DNA from: Phycisphaerales bacterium
Lineage (GTDB): Bacteria; Planctomycetota; Phycisphaerae; Phycisphaerales; UBA1924
Direction of reading: 5' to 3'
Assembly (NCBI GenBank): GCA_022072615.1
Contig: JAJVHS010000029.1
Location: 1-53,435, forward strand
Length of the DNA stretch: 53,435 nt
The position numbers and the translations under genes are program-made. Below the pieces are notes generated by a model. It had not been told where the DNA came from, did no database searches, and was given only the letters and a program-made list of their open reading frames with translations. Below are positions 39,219 to 52,126 of the stretch, piece by piece; position 1 is the first letter of the stretch; each line of letters begins with the position of its first letter.

Positions 39219-40634
39219 TCAGCCCTTCGCGCCCGCCCCCACCGTCATCCGCACGGGCACAAACGTCGGCTTGACGCGGGCCTCGAATTCCTCGCGGTAC
39301 TTGTTCATGATCGTCCGCACCGCCCAGTTGTTGCCGTCGGCCAGGCCGCAGATCGTCGTCCCGGGCATGCTGCCCATGCTGGTCGCGATCTCGAGCGCGA
39401 GGTCGAGGTCCTTGGTGCGGGCGTGGCCGTCCTCGATCCGCGAGAGGAGCTGGTAGAGCCAGCCCGAACCTTCGCGGCACGGCGTGCACTGGCCGCAGCT
39501 CTCGTGCTTGAAGAACCGCGCGATGTTCCGCGCCACGGCCACCATGTCGGTGTCCTCGTCGAAGACCGTCGGACACGCGGTGCCCAGCCCAAGCACGTTG
39601 TACTTGCGGCCGATGTCGAAATCGAGCTCGGCGTCGAACTGGTCGGGCCCGAGCACGCCCATGGAGACGCCGCCCGCGATCGCGCCCTTGAACTTCTTGC
39701 CGTTGCGCATGCCCCCGCACAGGTCCTCCACGAGCGTGCGGAGCGGGATGCCCAGGTCGCACTCGTAGCAGCCCGGGCGGTTCACGTGGCCGGACACGCC
39801 CATGAGCTTGGTGCCGTAGCTGGCCATGCCGCCGGGGAAGGTCGAGGCGACGCCCTGCTTGGTGAACCACTCGCCGCCGTGCTCGACGATGCTCGGCAGG
39901 TGCGCGAGCGTCTCGACGTTGTTGATGATCGTGGGCTTGCCGAAGAGGCCCTTGATGGCGGGGAAGGGCGGCTTGATGCGCGGCCAGCCGCGCTTGCCCT
40001 CGAGCGCCTCGAGCAGGCCGGTCTCCTCGCCGCAGATGTACGCGCCCGCGCCGCGGTGCACGTAGCAGTCAACGGCGAACGTTCCGCCCCGACCCGTGGA
40101 CGACCCGTTCAAAAGGCCCTTGGCGCCGAAGATGCCCTGGGCGTACGCCTCCTTGAGGGCGTTCTCGAGCACGTGCGCCTGGTGGTGGTACTCGCCGCGG
40201 ATGAAGATGTACGCGGTGCGGATCCGGCACGCGTAGCAGCAGATGGCGATGCCCTCGAGCAGCAGGTGCGGGTCAAAGTCCATCAGCAGCCGGTCCTTGA
40301 AGGTGCCCGGCTCGGATTCGTCGGCGTTGACGGCGAGGTAGCGGACGCCGGGGTCGGCCTCCTGGCCGGCGGCATCGACGGTGAGCTTGGGGAGGAAGGT
40401 CCACTTGAGGCCGCAGGGGAAGCCGGCGCCGCCGCGTCCGCGGAGGACCGACTTCTTGACCTCGTCGGTGACGGCGTCGGGCTTCATCGAGAGGGCCTTG
40501 CGGAGGCCCGCGTAGCCGCCGGTCTTGACGTACTCGTCGTAGGAGACGGTGTGACGGCCTTTGGGATCGGCGTAGGGCCAGCAGGGGATGCGCTGGGTGA
40601 GGACAGGGCGACCGGCCTTGAGTTCGTATGCCAT
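39219..40634 (-). CDS. nuoF: NADH-quinone oxidoreductase subunit F (NADH- and FMN-binding)
   Basis: A 471-residue peripheral subunit of complex I that oxidises NADH and passes electrons through FMN to cluster N3. Motifs in order: [15 protein letters not shown] (FMN/NADH glycine loop), [30 protein letters not shown], and [12 protein letters not shown] with a further Cys in TTICGLAD (the four N3 cysteine ligands). The length fits the family with a slightly extended C-terminus. Upstream of ATG 40634 there is no Shine-Dalgarno; TACACT lies 10 nt before it. nuoE and nuoG are not adjacent; the gene diverges from an ACMSD gene across 105 nt. Confidence 0.94.
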   Translation of the reverse strand: MAYELKAGRPVLTQRIPCWPYADPKGRHTVSYDEYVKTGGYAGLRKALSMKPDAVTDEVKKSVLRGRGGAGFPCGLKWTFLPKLTVDAAGQEADPGVRYLAVNADESEPGTFKDRLLMDFDPHLLLEGIAICCYACRIRTAYIFIRGEYHHQAHVLENALKEAYAQGIFGAKGLLNGSSTGRGGTFAVDCYVHRGAGAYICGEETGLLEALEGKRGWPRIKPPFPAIKGLFGKPTIINNVETLAHLPSIVEHGGEWFTKQGVASTFPGGMASYGTKLMGVSGHVNRPGCYECDLGIPLRTLVEDLCGGMRNGKKFKGAIAGGVSMGVLGPDQFDAELDFDIGRKYNVLGLGTACPTVFDEDTDMVAVARNIARFFKHESCGQCTPCREGSGWLYQLLSRIEDGHARTKDLDLALEIATSMGSMPGTTICGLADGNNWAVRTIMNKYREEFEARVKPTFVPVRMTVGAGAKG

Positions 40635-40644
40635 AGGGGAGCCA

Positions 40645-40650
40645 AGTGTA
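40645..40650 (-). promoter_or_regulatory. -10-like hexamer of nuoF
   Basis: TACACT on the minus strand ends 10 nt before the nuoF ATG, and no Shine-Dalgarno is visible. The same hexamer precedes aroDE at a similar distance. This would give a leader of only a few nucleotides. Confidence 0.35.
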
Positions 40651-40739
40651 GGTCTATCGGCGCGGTTGTCGTGGCCGTTTTCGGGCCCCGGTCGGCGGTG
40701 GCGCGGGTGCCCGGGAGCCTCCGCTACTACGCTGGAGCC

Positions 40740-41867
40740 GTGGACGACCGCGAGCCGACCCCCACCATCGATCTGCACACGCACATCCTGCCCGAACGGT
40801 GGCCCGACTGGACGCAGCGGACGGGCTACGCGGGCTGGGTGTCGCTGGATCACCACGCGCCGGGGACGGCCCGGATGGTCCAGACGGTCGAGGGCGGGGG
40901 GACGCGGACCTTCCGCGACATCCACGCCAACTGCTGGGACCCGCGGGTGCGGCTGGCGGAGATGGACGCGGCGGGCGTCGATGTCCAGGTGCTCTCGACG
41001 GTGCCCGTGATGTTCAGTTACTGGGCCAAGGCGGAGGATGCGCTCGACCTGGCGCAGCTGCTCAACGATCACGTGGCGGAGGTATGCCGGGACGCGCCCC
41101 GCGTGCGCAGCGTCAGCGCGGGCCCAGAAGAGCAAGCGGCCGTGCCTTTCCAGGCCCGGTACCTGGGGCTGGGAACGCTGCCGATGCAGGACCCGGCGCG
41201 GGCGTGCCGGGAACTCGAGCGGTGCGTGCGCGACCTGGGCATGCCCGGGGTCCAGATCGGGACCAACGTCAACGGGCTGAACCTGGACGATCCGAGCGTC
41301 ATCGAGGTGCTCGCCGCGGCGGAGTCGCTGGGCGCCTGCGTGTTCGTGCACCCGTGGGAGATGGTGCAGCACGATAAGAACGGGCGCGACCGGATGCCGA
41401 GGTACTGGCTGCCGTGGCTGGTGGGGATGCCTGCCGAAACGTGCCTGGCGATCTGCTCGGTGATCTTCGGCGGCGTGCTCGAGAAGCTGCCGAAGCTCCG
41501 GATCGGCTTCGCGCACGGGGGCGGGTCGTTCTGCTTCACGATCGGGCGGATCCGCCACGGGTTCGAGGCTCGCCCGGACCTGTGCGCTCAGCAGAACAAT
41601 GTGTGCCCTTCAAGTTACCTGCGGGACGAGGCGACGGGGCGGCCGGCGCGGTTCTACGTCGATTCGCTCGTGCACGATCCGCGGGCGCTGTCGCTCCTGA
41701 TCGACACGATGGGCGCCGAGCGGGTGATGCTGGGGTCGGATTACCCCTTTCCGCTCGGGGAGGCGAAGGCGGGCTCGCTGGTGCGCGGGATGGCCACGCT
41801 GGACGAGCAGGCTCGTTCGCGAATCCTCGGGGCGTCTGCGGTTGAGTTTCTCTTTGGGAGCAAGTAA
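40740..41867 (+). CDS. 2-amino-3-carboxymuconate-6-semialdehyde decarboxylase (ACMSD)
   Basis: A 375-residue metal-dependent amidohydrolase-fold decarboxylase that diverts the kynurenine pathway intermediate ACMS away from quinolinate. It resembles animal and bacterial ACMSD throughout: DLHTH (zinc ligands H13, H15), [41 protein letters not shown] (His ligand), [22 protein letters not shown] (His ligand) and [11 protein letters not shown] (Asp ligand). An insertion of about 18 residues precedes [10 protein letters not shown], and a shorter one lies near residue 305. The start is a GTG, the only initiation codon close to the conserved N-terminus. TACGCT lies 6 nt upstream. Confidence 0.9.
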   Translation: MDDREPTPTIDLHTHILPERWPDWTQRTGYAGWVSLDHHAPGTARMVQTVEGGGTRTFRDIHANCWDPRVRLAEMDAAGVDVQVLSTVPVMFSYWAKAEDALDLAQLLNDHVAEVCRDAPRVRSVSAGPEEQAAVPFQARYLGLGTLPMQDPARACRELERCVRDLGMPGVQIGTNVNGLNLDDPSVIEVLAAAESLGACVFVHPWEMVQHDKNGRDRMPRYWLPWLVGMPAETCLAICSVIFGGVLEKLPKLRIGFAHGGGSFCFTIGRIRHGFEARPDLCAQQNNVCPSSYLRDEATGRPARFYVDSLVHDPRALSLLIDTMGAERVMLGSDYPFPLGEAKAGSLVRGMATLDEQARSRILGASAVEFLFGSK

Positions 41868-41895
41868 CCACAGAGGACACAAAGGGCACGGAGAG
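41868..41895 (+). repeat. CACAGAG-type dispersed repeat, copy 1
   Basis: The sequence right after the ACMSD stop (CCACAGAGGACACAAAGG and following) is a purine-rich repeat resembling a second copy near 42737. Such CACAGAGG strings occur in many large bacterial genomes as dispersed intergenic repeats. Confidence 0.55.
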
Positions 41896-41900
41896 AAGAG

Positions 41901-41928
41901 GGTGATGGGGTGATGGGGTGATGGGGAT
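41901..41928 (+). repeat. GTGATGGG octamer tandem repeat
   Basis: About three copies of an 8-nt unit (GTGATGGG) lie in the ACMSD/VOC convergent gap, directly after the CACAGAG-type repeat. Confidence 0.75.
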
Positions 41929-41943
41929 CTGTACAATCCTGGC

Positions 41944-41988
41944 CCGTCTCACCGTCTCACCGTCTCACCGTCTCACCGTCTCACCGTC
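41944..41988 (+). repeat. CCGTCTCA octamer tandem repeat
   Basis: About five and a half copies of the 8-nt unit CCGTCTCA end 4 nt before the VOC stop codon. Slippage here could change spacing at the gene end but not its coding sequence. Confidence 0.9.
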
Positions 41989-41991
41989 ATC

Positions 41992-42378
41992 TCAAGAGAT
42001 CAGCGCGATGACCGCGCCGGCGGGGTCGCGAACGACAACGAACCGGCTCGTGCCCATCGAGCGCGGGCCGTCGACCACCTGTCCGCCCGCGGAGATCGCG
42101 CGGTCCGCCGCGGCATCGGCGTCATCGACCTTCACGTAGACGAGCCATTGCGGCGGGACGTTGGCGTTGGTGTCCCGGGCGTGGCAGACGCCCGCCACGA
42201 CCTTGCCCTCGGAGTCGTGCATGTTGAAGTCGCTGTAGCCGACCATGTCGTGGTCGGTGCTCAGCCACCCCACGACCCGAGCATAAAAATCCCGCACCGC
42301 GGACGCATCCGCGACCGTGAGATCCTGCCACACGATCGAGCCGAGGGGCACCGGCGGTTGCGAAGAGTTGCTCGTCAT
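41992..42378 (-). CDS. VOC family (glyoxalase/bleomycin-resistance-like) protein
   Basis: A 128-residue single VOC module. GSIVWQDLTVADASAVRDFY begins the first beta-alpha-beta unit, and RFVVVRDPAGAVIALI is the closing strand containing the family DPxGxxI pattern. This form (VWxDL, then FYxxVxGW) is common among small uncharacterised VOC proteins in bacteria; the substrate is unknown. The minus-strand ATG at 42378 has no clear Shine-Dalgarno. Downstream of the stop lies a CCGTCTCA tandem repeat. Confidence 0.85.
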   Translation of the reverse strand: MTSNSSQPPVPLGSIVWQDLTVADASAVRDFYARVVGWLSTDHDMVGYSDFNMHDSEGKVVAGVCHARDTNANVPPQWLVYVKVDDADAAADRAISAGGQVVDGPRSMGTSRFVVVRDPAGAVIALIS

Positions 42379-42523
42379 GGTTCTGGACCAACGGGTTGAT
42401 CAGAGGCCCGGGCGGCGTGATGCGCGCTCGCGTCACGCGCTGAGTGGCACAGGCTCGGCGCCTGTGCCACGCGACGTGGTGACCGGGCGTGGCTCACACC
42501 GGCTCACGAGAGCCGGGCGGGCG

Positions 42524-42637
42524 TCACTTCGAGGTCTTCTTCCGCACCTTGACGATCTTGGACTTCCACACCCGCGAGCCGCCCCGGCGGCGCTTGGTGG
42601 CCCACTTGATCTTCTTGCGGATGAACTCTTCGGCCAT
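42524..42637 (-). CDS. 37-residue strongly basic protein
   Basis: A short frame below usual length cut-offs: it begins MAEEFIRKKIKWATKRRRGG and continues to a Lys-rich end. Of 37 residues 16 are Lys or Arg and only two are acidic, and there are two Trp and no Cys. AAAGGAG lies 6 nt before the ATG, one of the best ribosome sites in the window, and the third codon positions are GC-biased as in neighbours. The composition suggests binding to rRNA or DNA, perhaps as a small ribosome-associated protein. It does not match bL36 (no Cys motif) and I cannot align it convincingly to bTHX. It lies between carB and a VOC gene with gaps over 140 nt. Function unknown. Confidence 0.75.
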   Translation of the reverse strand: MAEEFIRKKIKWATKRRRGGSRVWKSKIVKVRKKTSK

Positions 42638-42734
42638 GTGGAGCTCCTTTCAGAAGGGAGCATGATCGCACGTTGGGTGCTCGGACGCAAGGGCATCGGC
42701 GTGCGGGCGGCGGGGGAACGCCGGTGCAAGGCAT

Positions 42735-42776
42735 TTCACCACAGAGGCACAGAGGTCACAGAGAGCGGAGAAAACG
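42735..42776 (+). repeat. CACAGAG-type dispersed repeat, copy 2
   Basis: ACCACAGAGGCACAGAGGTC and a few more purine-rich bases lie in the gap between carB and the small basic gene. It shares the CCACAGAGG core with the copy at 41868. Confidence 0.6.
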
Positions 42777-42850
42777 AGTGCTCGCGCGGCGCTTCCCGGC
42801 GTTCTCATGATTCGGTGACGCCACTCGGGAGCGTCCGACCCCGCGGCGGG

Positions 42851-46489
<3,639 letters not shown>

Positions 46490-46666
46490 CGCGGTCCTTG
46501 ACGAGCGTCTTTCCGTGCCCGGACCCTCCAGGCCCGGGGCGGAAGAGCGCAAACTCGCAGAGGATACACACGTGCGGAGCGGATATCCCCCAATGGACGG
46601 AAAAACACGCCGGGCACATGCCAAGCGGCGTGGAGTGACCGGGTTGGTCGGTCGGGCCGCGCCCCG

Positions 46667-47296
46667 CTACCCGCGAGCGGCGTCCGATTTACGGCAGCGG
46701 TAGACGAACGCGGGCGGCATGTTGAACATGACGCCACGGCTGAGCTCGACGCGGTCGAAGGACCGTTCGAGCAGGCGGCGGAACTCCCGCCCGGCCTTCT
46801 TGAGGTGGGCGACGTAGTACGCGAAGGTGACGAATCGGCCTCCCGGCTTCAGGACGCGGAGCGTGGCGGTGATGATGGCTTCCTGGAGCTGGGTCGGGAA
46901 CGCGGCGAAGGGAAGACCGCTGATGACGCAGTCGACCTCGCCCGGGTGGATGCCCTCGGCCAGGCACAGACGCTCCACGTCCGCCGCGGATTCCTCGTAC
47001 AGCTTCAGGTACGGGAAGCGCCGCCGCAGGTCCCGCGCCATGTCCGGGCTGCGCTCGATCGCGAAGAAGCGGGCGCCGGGCGCGAGCCGGCGGAGCACTT
47101 CCTCCGTGAACGCGCCGGTCCCCGGGCCGTATTCCACGACCGCCGTTGCCTGCTCGAGCGAGAGGCCCTCGACCATCCGCCGAGCCAGCCCGCGCGAGCT
47201 CGGGGCGATGGCCCCGACGGTCGCGGGGCGGATCAGAAACTCTCGCAGGAAGCGCTGCGTCTGTCCCCCGAGCGGCCGCGACCGTGAACCGTCCAT
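46667..47296 (-). CDS. PmtA-like SAM-dependent phospholipid methyltransferase
   Basis: A 209-residue class I methyltransferase. Residues 40-60 hold VVEYGPGTGAFTEEVLRRL, the SAM-binding motif I; CVISGLPFAAFP near residue 115 is the motif IV form found in phosphatidylethanolamine N-methyltransferase PmtA and related KsgA-like proteins. The C-terminal FNMPPAFVYRCRK strand also fits. PmtA makes phosphatidylcholine from PE in some bacteria; a lipid or rRNA substrate cannot be proven here. AGGAG 7 nt before ATG 47296 fixes the start. It is 66 nt downstream of the UAP1-type gene and probably co-transcribed with it. Confidence 0.8.
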   Translation of the reverse strand: MDGSRSRPLGGQTQRFLREFLIRPATVGAIAPSSRGLARRMVEGLSLEQATAVVEYGPGTGAFTEEVLRRLAPGARFFAIERSPDMARDLRRRFPYLKLYEESAADVERLCLAEGIHPGEVDCVISGLPFAAFPTQLQEAIITATLRVLKPGGRFVTFAYYVAHLKKAGREFRRLLERSFDRVELSRGVMFNMPPAFVYRCRKSDAARG

Positions 47297-47362
47297 CACA
47301 CTCTCCTGCGGCCGACGCCGCACGGCTGCGCCGGGCACCGCGTGCCGAACCTGCGCCCGAGG

Positions 47363-48817
47363 TTACAGCAGCACCGACTCCCCGGGGCGGATATCGGGCA
47401 GGGGCTTGCCCTTGAGGTCCTCGGCCTCCAGCGCGGTCGTGGCCTTGATCTCCAGCACGCACTGGGGCTTGCCGTCCGTGCCGCGCGGCACTCGCCCGCC
47501 CGCCTTCTCGATCCACCTCGCGGCCCGCTGGGTCTGGAGCTCGCGGCTGGTTTCCGGGCTGTCCACGCCGGTGGCGTTCTTGATGGGCGCGAACTCCTCG
47601 ATGCGGTCGGTCTCGTAGACGATCGACCCGCGGCCTGCCGCGGAGTCGCACATGGCCAGGGCGTCGAAGATGAACTTCTCGAGCTTCACGCCGTTGCTCG
47701 TCTGCGGTGAAACAAGGTTGCCGGTGGCCAGATCCACGTGCGGGACCTTCTTCTCGGCGCGGTGGTAGGGAAGGCTGAAGGAGGGATCGGTACCGAGCTT
47801 CTCGACGAACGCGGTCGAGATGATGTGGATGGCGATCGAGCCCGCGATGAACCGGAGGCTGCCGTCATCGAGGCGCTGGCGCTGAAGCTCCATGGGCAGG
47901 TCGGAGTACTCGATGACCTCGGTCTTGCCGTTCACGTTGCAGAAGACGCCGACCTTCTCCTCGGGGTAGGCCTTGGGGGTCATCTTGCTGGACATCTGGC
48001 CCGTCGAGTCGGGCGCGGCGGCGTGCAGGCCGATGAAGACGGGGTCAACGACCTTGACGGTGGGGTTGTCGACCTGGAAGTAGCTGAGGTGCTCGACGCC
48101 TCGACGCTTCATGTCGGCCAGCGCGCCCGAAACGCACAGGGCCTTGATGGCACCGCCGTGGCCGTCGGGGTTGGTGGCGACCTCACCCTTGGCGGCCAGC
48201 AGCACCTTGCCGGTCGCCATGTCGAGCGAGGGCATGACGCCCTGCGGGAAGAACATCACGTTCGCGCGGTCGAGGCCGAAATAGGCGTTCTCCTCGAAGA
48301 ACCGGACGGTCGCCTCGTGGTTCAGAGGGCTGGTCATGATGTACCACGGGACGGGACGGCCATACTTGCGGCCCGCGGCGACGAGCTGGTCGGCGAACAT
48401 GCCGAACAGGGGTCGCCCGGAGACTGCGCCGGCCGCGTAACAGCCTTTCGGGCCTTCGTATCCGAGGCGGCTGCCCTGCCCGCCGGCGACGACGAAGGCG
48501 GCGACGCGGCCTTCCTTCAGCAGGCGGCTGCCGACGGCTCGGAAGTGGTCGCGGTCCCACGGGCGGCGCGGCGAGGCCGGGTCGTGCGGGTAGTACTCGG
48601 CGGGCTGGACGTTGGCGGGCAGCGAAAACGCGGGCTTGTTCCTGACGTACGTCTCGACGAGGGCTGGCAGCGCCTCGATTTCCAGGTCAGCGATCTGGGC
48701 CAGGAGCGAGCGCTGCTGCGGCGGCGCGAGGGTGGGATAGAAGGTGAGGAGGTGCTCCTGCCCCACCGCCTGAAGCCGGCGTCGGATGGACTGCTCGTCG
48801 GGTTGCGTCGCGTTCAT
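47363..48817 (-). CDS. UDP-N-acetylglucosamine/UDP-glucose pyrophosphorylase (UAP1 type)
   Basis: A 484-residue nucleotidyltransferase making a UDP-sugar from UTP and a sugar 1-phosphate. The UDPGP-family signature VVAGGQGSRLGYEGPKGCY is at about 110-128, then NPDGHGGAIKAL, YFQVDNPTVKVVDPVFIG, EVIEYSDLP, AGSIAIHI and FAPIKNATGVDSPETSR, all in the order seen in eukaryote-style UAP1 proteins rather than bacterial GlmU. It probably supplies UDP-GlcNAc or UDP-Glc; motifs do not settle which. The ATG at 48817 begins family similarity. It follows infC after a strong terminator, so it should have its own promoter. Confidence 0.88.
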   Translation of the reverse strand: MNATQPDEQSIRRRLQAVGQEHLLTFYPTLAPPQQRSLLAQIADLEIEALPALVETYVRNKPAFSLPANVQPAEYYPHDPASPRRPWDRDHFRAVGSRLLKEGRVAAFVVAGGQGSRLGYEGPKGCYAAGAVSGRPLFGMFADQLVAAGRKYGRPVPWYIMTSPLNHEATVRFFEENAYFGLDRANVMFFPQGVMPSLDMATGKVLLAAKGEVATNPDGHGGAIKALCVSGALADMKRRGVEHLSYFQVDNPTVKVVDPVFIGLHAAAPDSTGQMSSKMTPKAYPEEKVGVFCNVNGKTEVIEYSDLPMELQRQRLDDGSLRFIAGSIAIHIISTAFVEKLGTDPSFSLPYHRAEKKVPHVDLATGNLVSPQTSNGVKLEKFIFDALAMCDSAAGRGSIVYETDRIEEFAPIKNATGVDSPETSRELQTQRAARWIEKAGGRVPRGTDGKPQCVLEIKATTALEAEDLKGKPLPDIRPGESVLL

Positions 48818-48938
48818 CGGGCGGGGGTCTCCAGTCGGAAGTGAGGGCAAGGGTATCGCCCGGATGGCGGTGTGTCGGTCGCGGTCCGGCAACCGGGCCC
48901 GGCAAAGAAGCCGGTCCGGGCGGTCGGCGAGGGGGAAT

Positions 48939-48966
48939 GAAAAACGCGAGCCGAGGGGCTCGCGTT
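48939..48966 (-). terminator. Intrinsic terminator of infC
   Basis: A perfect 10-bp stem (AACGCGAGCC / GGCTCGCGTT on the minus strand, loop CCTC) runs directly into a T-run. It lies 28 nt past the infC stop. Confidence 0.88.
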
Positions 48967-48993
48967 GCGTGGGCGCAGGGATGCCGCCGCCGT

Positions 48994-49656
<663 letters not shown>

Positions 49657-50311
49657 GCGGATCCTTGGTGGTCCGGCGTCACGCTGGAATCGTCCAAAAG
49701 CGATGTGTCAGCTCCTTGCAAGCGCGCGGCCCGAACAAGCTCCAGTGGCCGGAGTCGCCGCGCGCGACGCCGACCGGGCGTGATCGATCCGTCGGAGAGT
49801 GAACCCGGCGGACAAAGTCATAGTTGTGGGTGCCGTGAGCGACGCGCAGCGGCTCGGCTTGCTTGCGGGGCAAGGCACCGAGACGTGACAATCTCCCTCA
49901 GACGTCGGATCATGCAGCGCGTCGAGAACAGGCGATCCAGGCAGGCCCGCGAACCCCCGCGGTCCCGACCAAATCCTAACCGGGGTACCCCGGGCGGGGC
50001 AAGGGAGAAGCGGGGGCAATTCCGGGCGCCCAGGGGCGGCATTGGGGGGTGGGATAGGCCGCGGAACGGGTGCCGAGCCGGTGTGCCCCGAGCGGGCGGA
50101 GCTCCATCGCTCCTCGGCGGTACGGCCGGGCTGCGCCGAGGCGTCAGCGTTATCCCACGGTAAGGTGTGCGGCGCCGAGTCAACCGCCTGCCCAGTCTCA
50201 GAGCAGCATGAGCATGCCGCCCGACCGAACGCTCGGTCATGAACCGGCAAGGCATTCATCGCGATTGCCGCTGAACGGGTGTTTTGCGGGCCCGACGTAC
50301 ACTGACGCCCG
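49657..50311 (+). other. 655-bp divergent intergenic region
   Basis: Between infC and aroDE. It is GC-rich with several small palindromes (for example CCGCGGAACGG near 50060) and a CACGGTAAGG patch near 50157. Open frames on both strands are low in complexity and lack Shine-Dalgarno sequences. The infC leader must lie in the first part; aroDE has TACACT immediately before its ATG. I see no recognisable RNA gene. Confidence 0.55.
50298..50303 (+). promoter_or_regulatory. -10-like hexamer of aroDE
   Basis: TACACT ends 8 nt before the aroDE ATG, with no Shine-Dalgarno between. It is identical to the hexamer in front of nuoF. A leaderless transcript would result. Confidence 0.35.
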
Positions 50312-52033
50312 ATGACCCTCGTGTGCGTTCCCATCATGATGCGGGATGTCGATTCGGCGCTCGCCGACGCGACGGCGGCGGCCAACCTGGGCGCCGACCT
50401 GGTCGAGTTCCGCGTGGACGAGTTCTTCACCGGCGGTGCTGAGGCCGAGGCCCAGACACGGGCCATCATGGAACTCGTCAGCTCGTGCCCGGTCGCCGCG
50501 ATCGTCACGTGCAGGCACTCGTCCGAGGGCGGGTCGTACGACGGCGACGAGGAGGACCGCGTCGAGCTCTACCGGGCGCTGGCGGCCGCAACCGGCCCGG
50601 GCCGGCACCCTCCGAGGTACCTGGACTTTGAGCTCGAGCGCTACGCGGCATCGAACGCCAGGCGCGCCGAGGTGAACGCCGCCGTGGACGCCGAGCGGAC
50701 GCGGACGAGCTTCGACGCGCTGGGGGGCGAGGAGAAGCCGACGCTGATCCTCTCGAACCATGATTTCCAGGGCCGCCCCGCCGACCTGGCGAGGCGCGTC
50801 ATCCGCATGCGAGCCGAGGCGGCGGCGGGCGTGCTGAAGATCGCCTACCGGGCGCGGTCCCTGCGGGACAACCTGGAGCTGTTCGACCTGCTCAGCGAGC
50901 GCGACCGGCCGATGATCGCGCTTGGGATGGGCGAGTTCGGGCTGATCTCACGGCTGCTGGCGCCAAAGTTCGGCGGGTTCCTCACCTTCGCGGCGCTTCG
51001 GCCCGCGGCGACGACGGCGCCCGGGCAGCCCACGGTGCGGGAACTGGTCGACACCTACCGGTTCCGCTCGATCAACCGCCGGACGAAGGTGTACGGGATC
51101 GCCGGATGGCCCGTCGGGCATTCCAAATCGCCCCTGGTGCACAACGCCGGGTTCGAGGCGACTCGCTTCAACGGGGTCTACGTCCCGCTGCCGATCGCGG
51201 TGGCCGAGGGTGACGCCGCGGATGCCCAGTCGAGCTACGCGTCGTTCAAGGCGACGCTGCTGGCGCTGGCCGAGCACCCGCGCCTGGACCTCAGCGGGCT
51301 GAGCGTGACGATCCCGCACAAGGAGAACCTCGTGCGGCTCGGGCGCGAGCAGGGCTGGGACCTCGACGAGCTCTCGGGGCTGTGCGGCGCGGCGAACACG
51401 ATGGTCATCGATCGCGACGAGCGCGGGGGCGTGGCGCGCGTGCGGATCCTGAACACCGACGCCCCCGCCGCGATCTCGTGCCTGGAGGAGCGGATCGGCA
51501 GCCTCCGCGGGAAGGTCGTGGGCGTGCTCGGGGCGGGGGGCGTTGCTCGGGCGATCGTCTTCGCGCTGGCCCGGGCGGGGGCGACAGTGCGCGTCTGCAA
51601 CCGGTCCGCGGCACGGGCGGAGGAGCTCGCAGCCGCCGCGGCCCGAGCGACCGGCGCGGATGTTCGCGGGCACGAACTTTCGTCGGACATCGTGAGCAGC
51701 ATGGCCGCGACCACCGCGGCGTGGGTGAACTGCACGCCGATCGGGATGGCGGGCGGGCCCGATCCGGCGGGGTCGCCGATCGAGTTCAAGCCGGGTTCTG
51801 GGCCGGGGGCTGGCGCTTTGAGCAACTTCCCGGCGGGGACAGCCGTATTGGACACTGTGTACAACCCTGCTCGGACGCCGCTGCTGGAGGCGGCGCAGGC
51901 AGCGGGGCTTGTGACGATCGACGGGGTGTCGATGTTCGTCAGGCAGGCCGAGGCGCAGTTTTCGGCGTGGACGGGAACAAACGCGCCGCCCGGCCTGTTT
52001 GAAAGAACGGTGCGGGACGCGCTTGGAGCCTGA
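50312..52033 (+). CDS. aroDE: Bifunctional type I 3-dehydroquinate dehydratase / shikimate dehydrogenase
   Basis: A 573-residue fusion catalysing steps 3 and 4 of the shikimate pathway. Residues 1-245 are type I dehydroquinase: VEFRVDEF near 32, NHDF for the catalytic His region, and the Schiff-base lysine K176 in GVLKIAYRA. Residues 258-573 are AroE: VYGIAGWPVGHSKSPLVHN (shikimate-binding Ser pair), TIPHKENL with the catalytic Lys, the NADP loop GVLGAGGVARAI, NCTPIGM, and the C-terminal MFVRQAEAQFSAWTG. All key residues are present, so both activities are expected. This AroD-AroE fusion is known from plants, chlamydiae and some planctomycetes. Confidence 0.94.
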   Translation: MTLVCVPIMMRDVDSALADATAAANLGADLVEFRVDEFFTGGAEAEAQTRAIMELVSSCPVAAIVTCRHSSEGGSYDGDEEDRVELYRALAAATGPGRHPPRYLDFELERYAASNARRAEVNAAVDAERTRTSFDALGGEEKPTLILSNHDFQGRPADLARRVIRMRAEAAAGVLKIAYRARSLRDNLELFDLLSERDRPMIALGMGEFGLISRLLAPKFGGFLTFAALRPAATTAPGQPTVRELVDTYRFRSINRRTKVYGIAGWPVGHSKSPLVHNAGFEATRFNGVYVPLPIAVAEGDAADAQSSYASFKATLLALAEHPRLDLSGLSVTIPHKENLVRLGREQGWDLDELSGLCGAANTMVIDRDERGGVARVRILNTDAPAAISCLEERIGSLRGKVVGVLGAGGVARAIVFALARAGATVRVCNRSAARAEELAAAAARATGADVRGHELSSDIVSSMAATTAAWVNCTPIGMAGGPDPAGSPIEFKPGSGPGAGALSNFPAGTAVLDTVYNPARTPLLEAAQAAGLVTIDGVSMFVRQAEAQFSAWTGTNAPPGLFERTVRDALGA

Positions 52034-52126
52034 CGAGCCCGACCGCGGCGACCCGCGATCCGGTGGCCACAAGGGCCGCCTCACGATGGAAACGCAGGGA
52101 TGGAGGATGTCACGCGGAGGTGTTGC

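Noticed and set aside
41944..41988. CRISPR array
   Set aside because: The units are 8 bp and directly abutting, with no spacers; there are no cas genes in the window.
49708..50508. A minus-strand gene upstream of infC
   Set aside because: The frame overlaps the aroDE start antisense, lacks a ribosome site and shows no recognisable domain.
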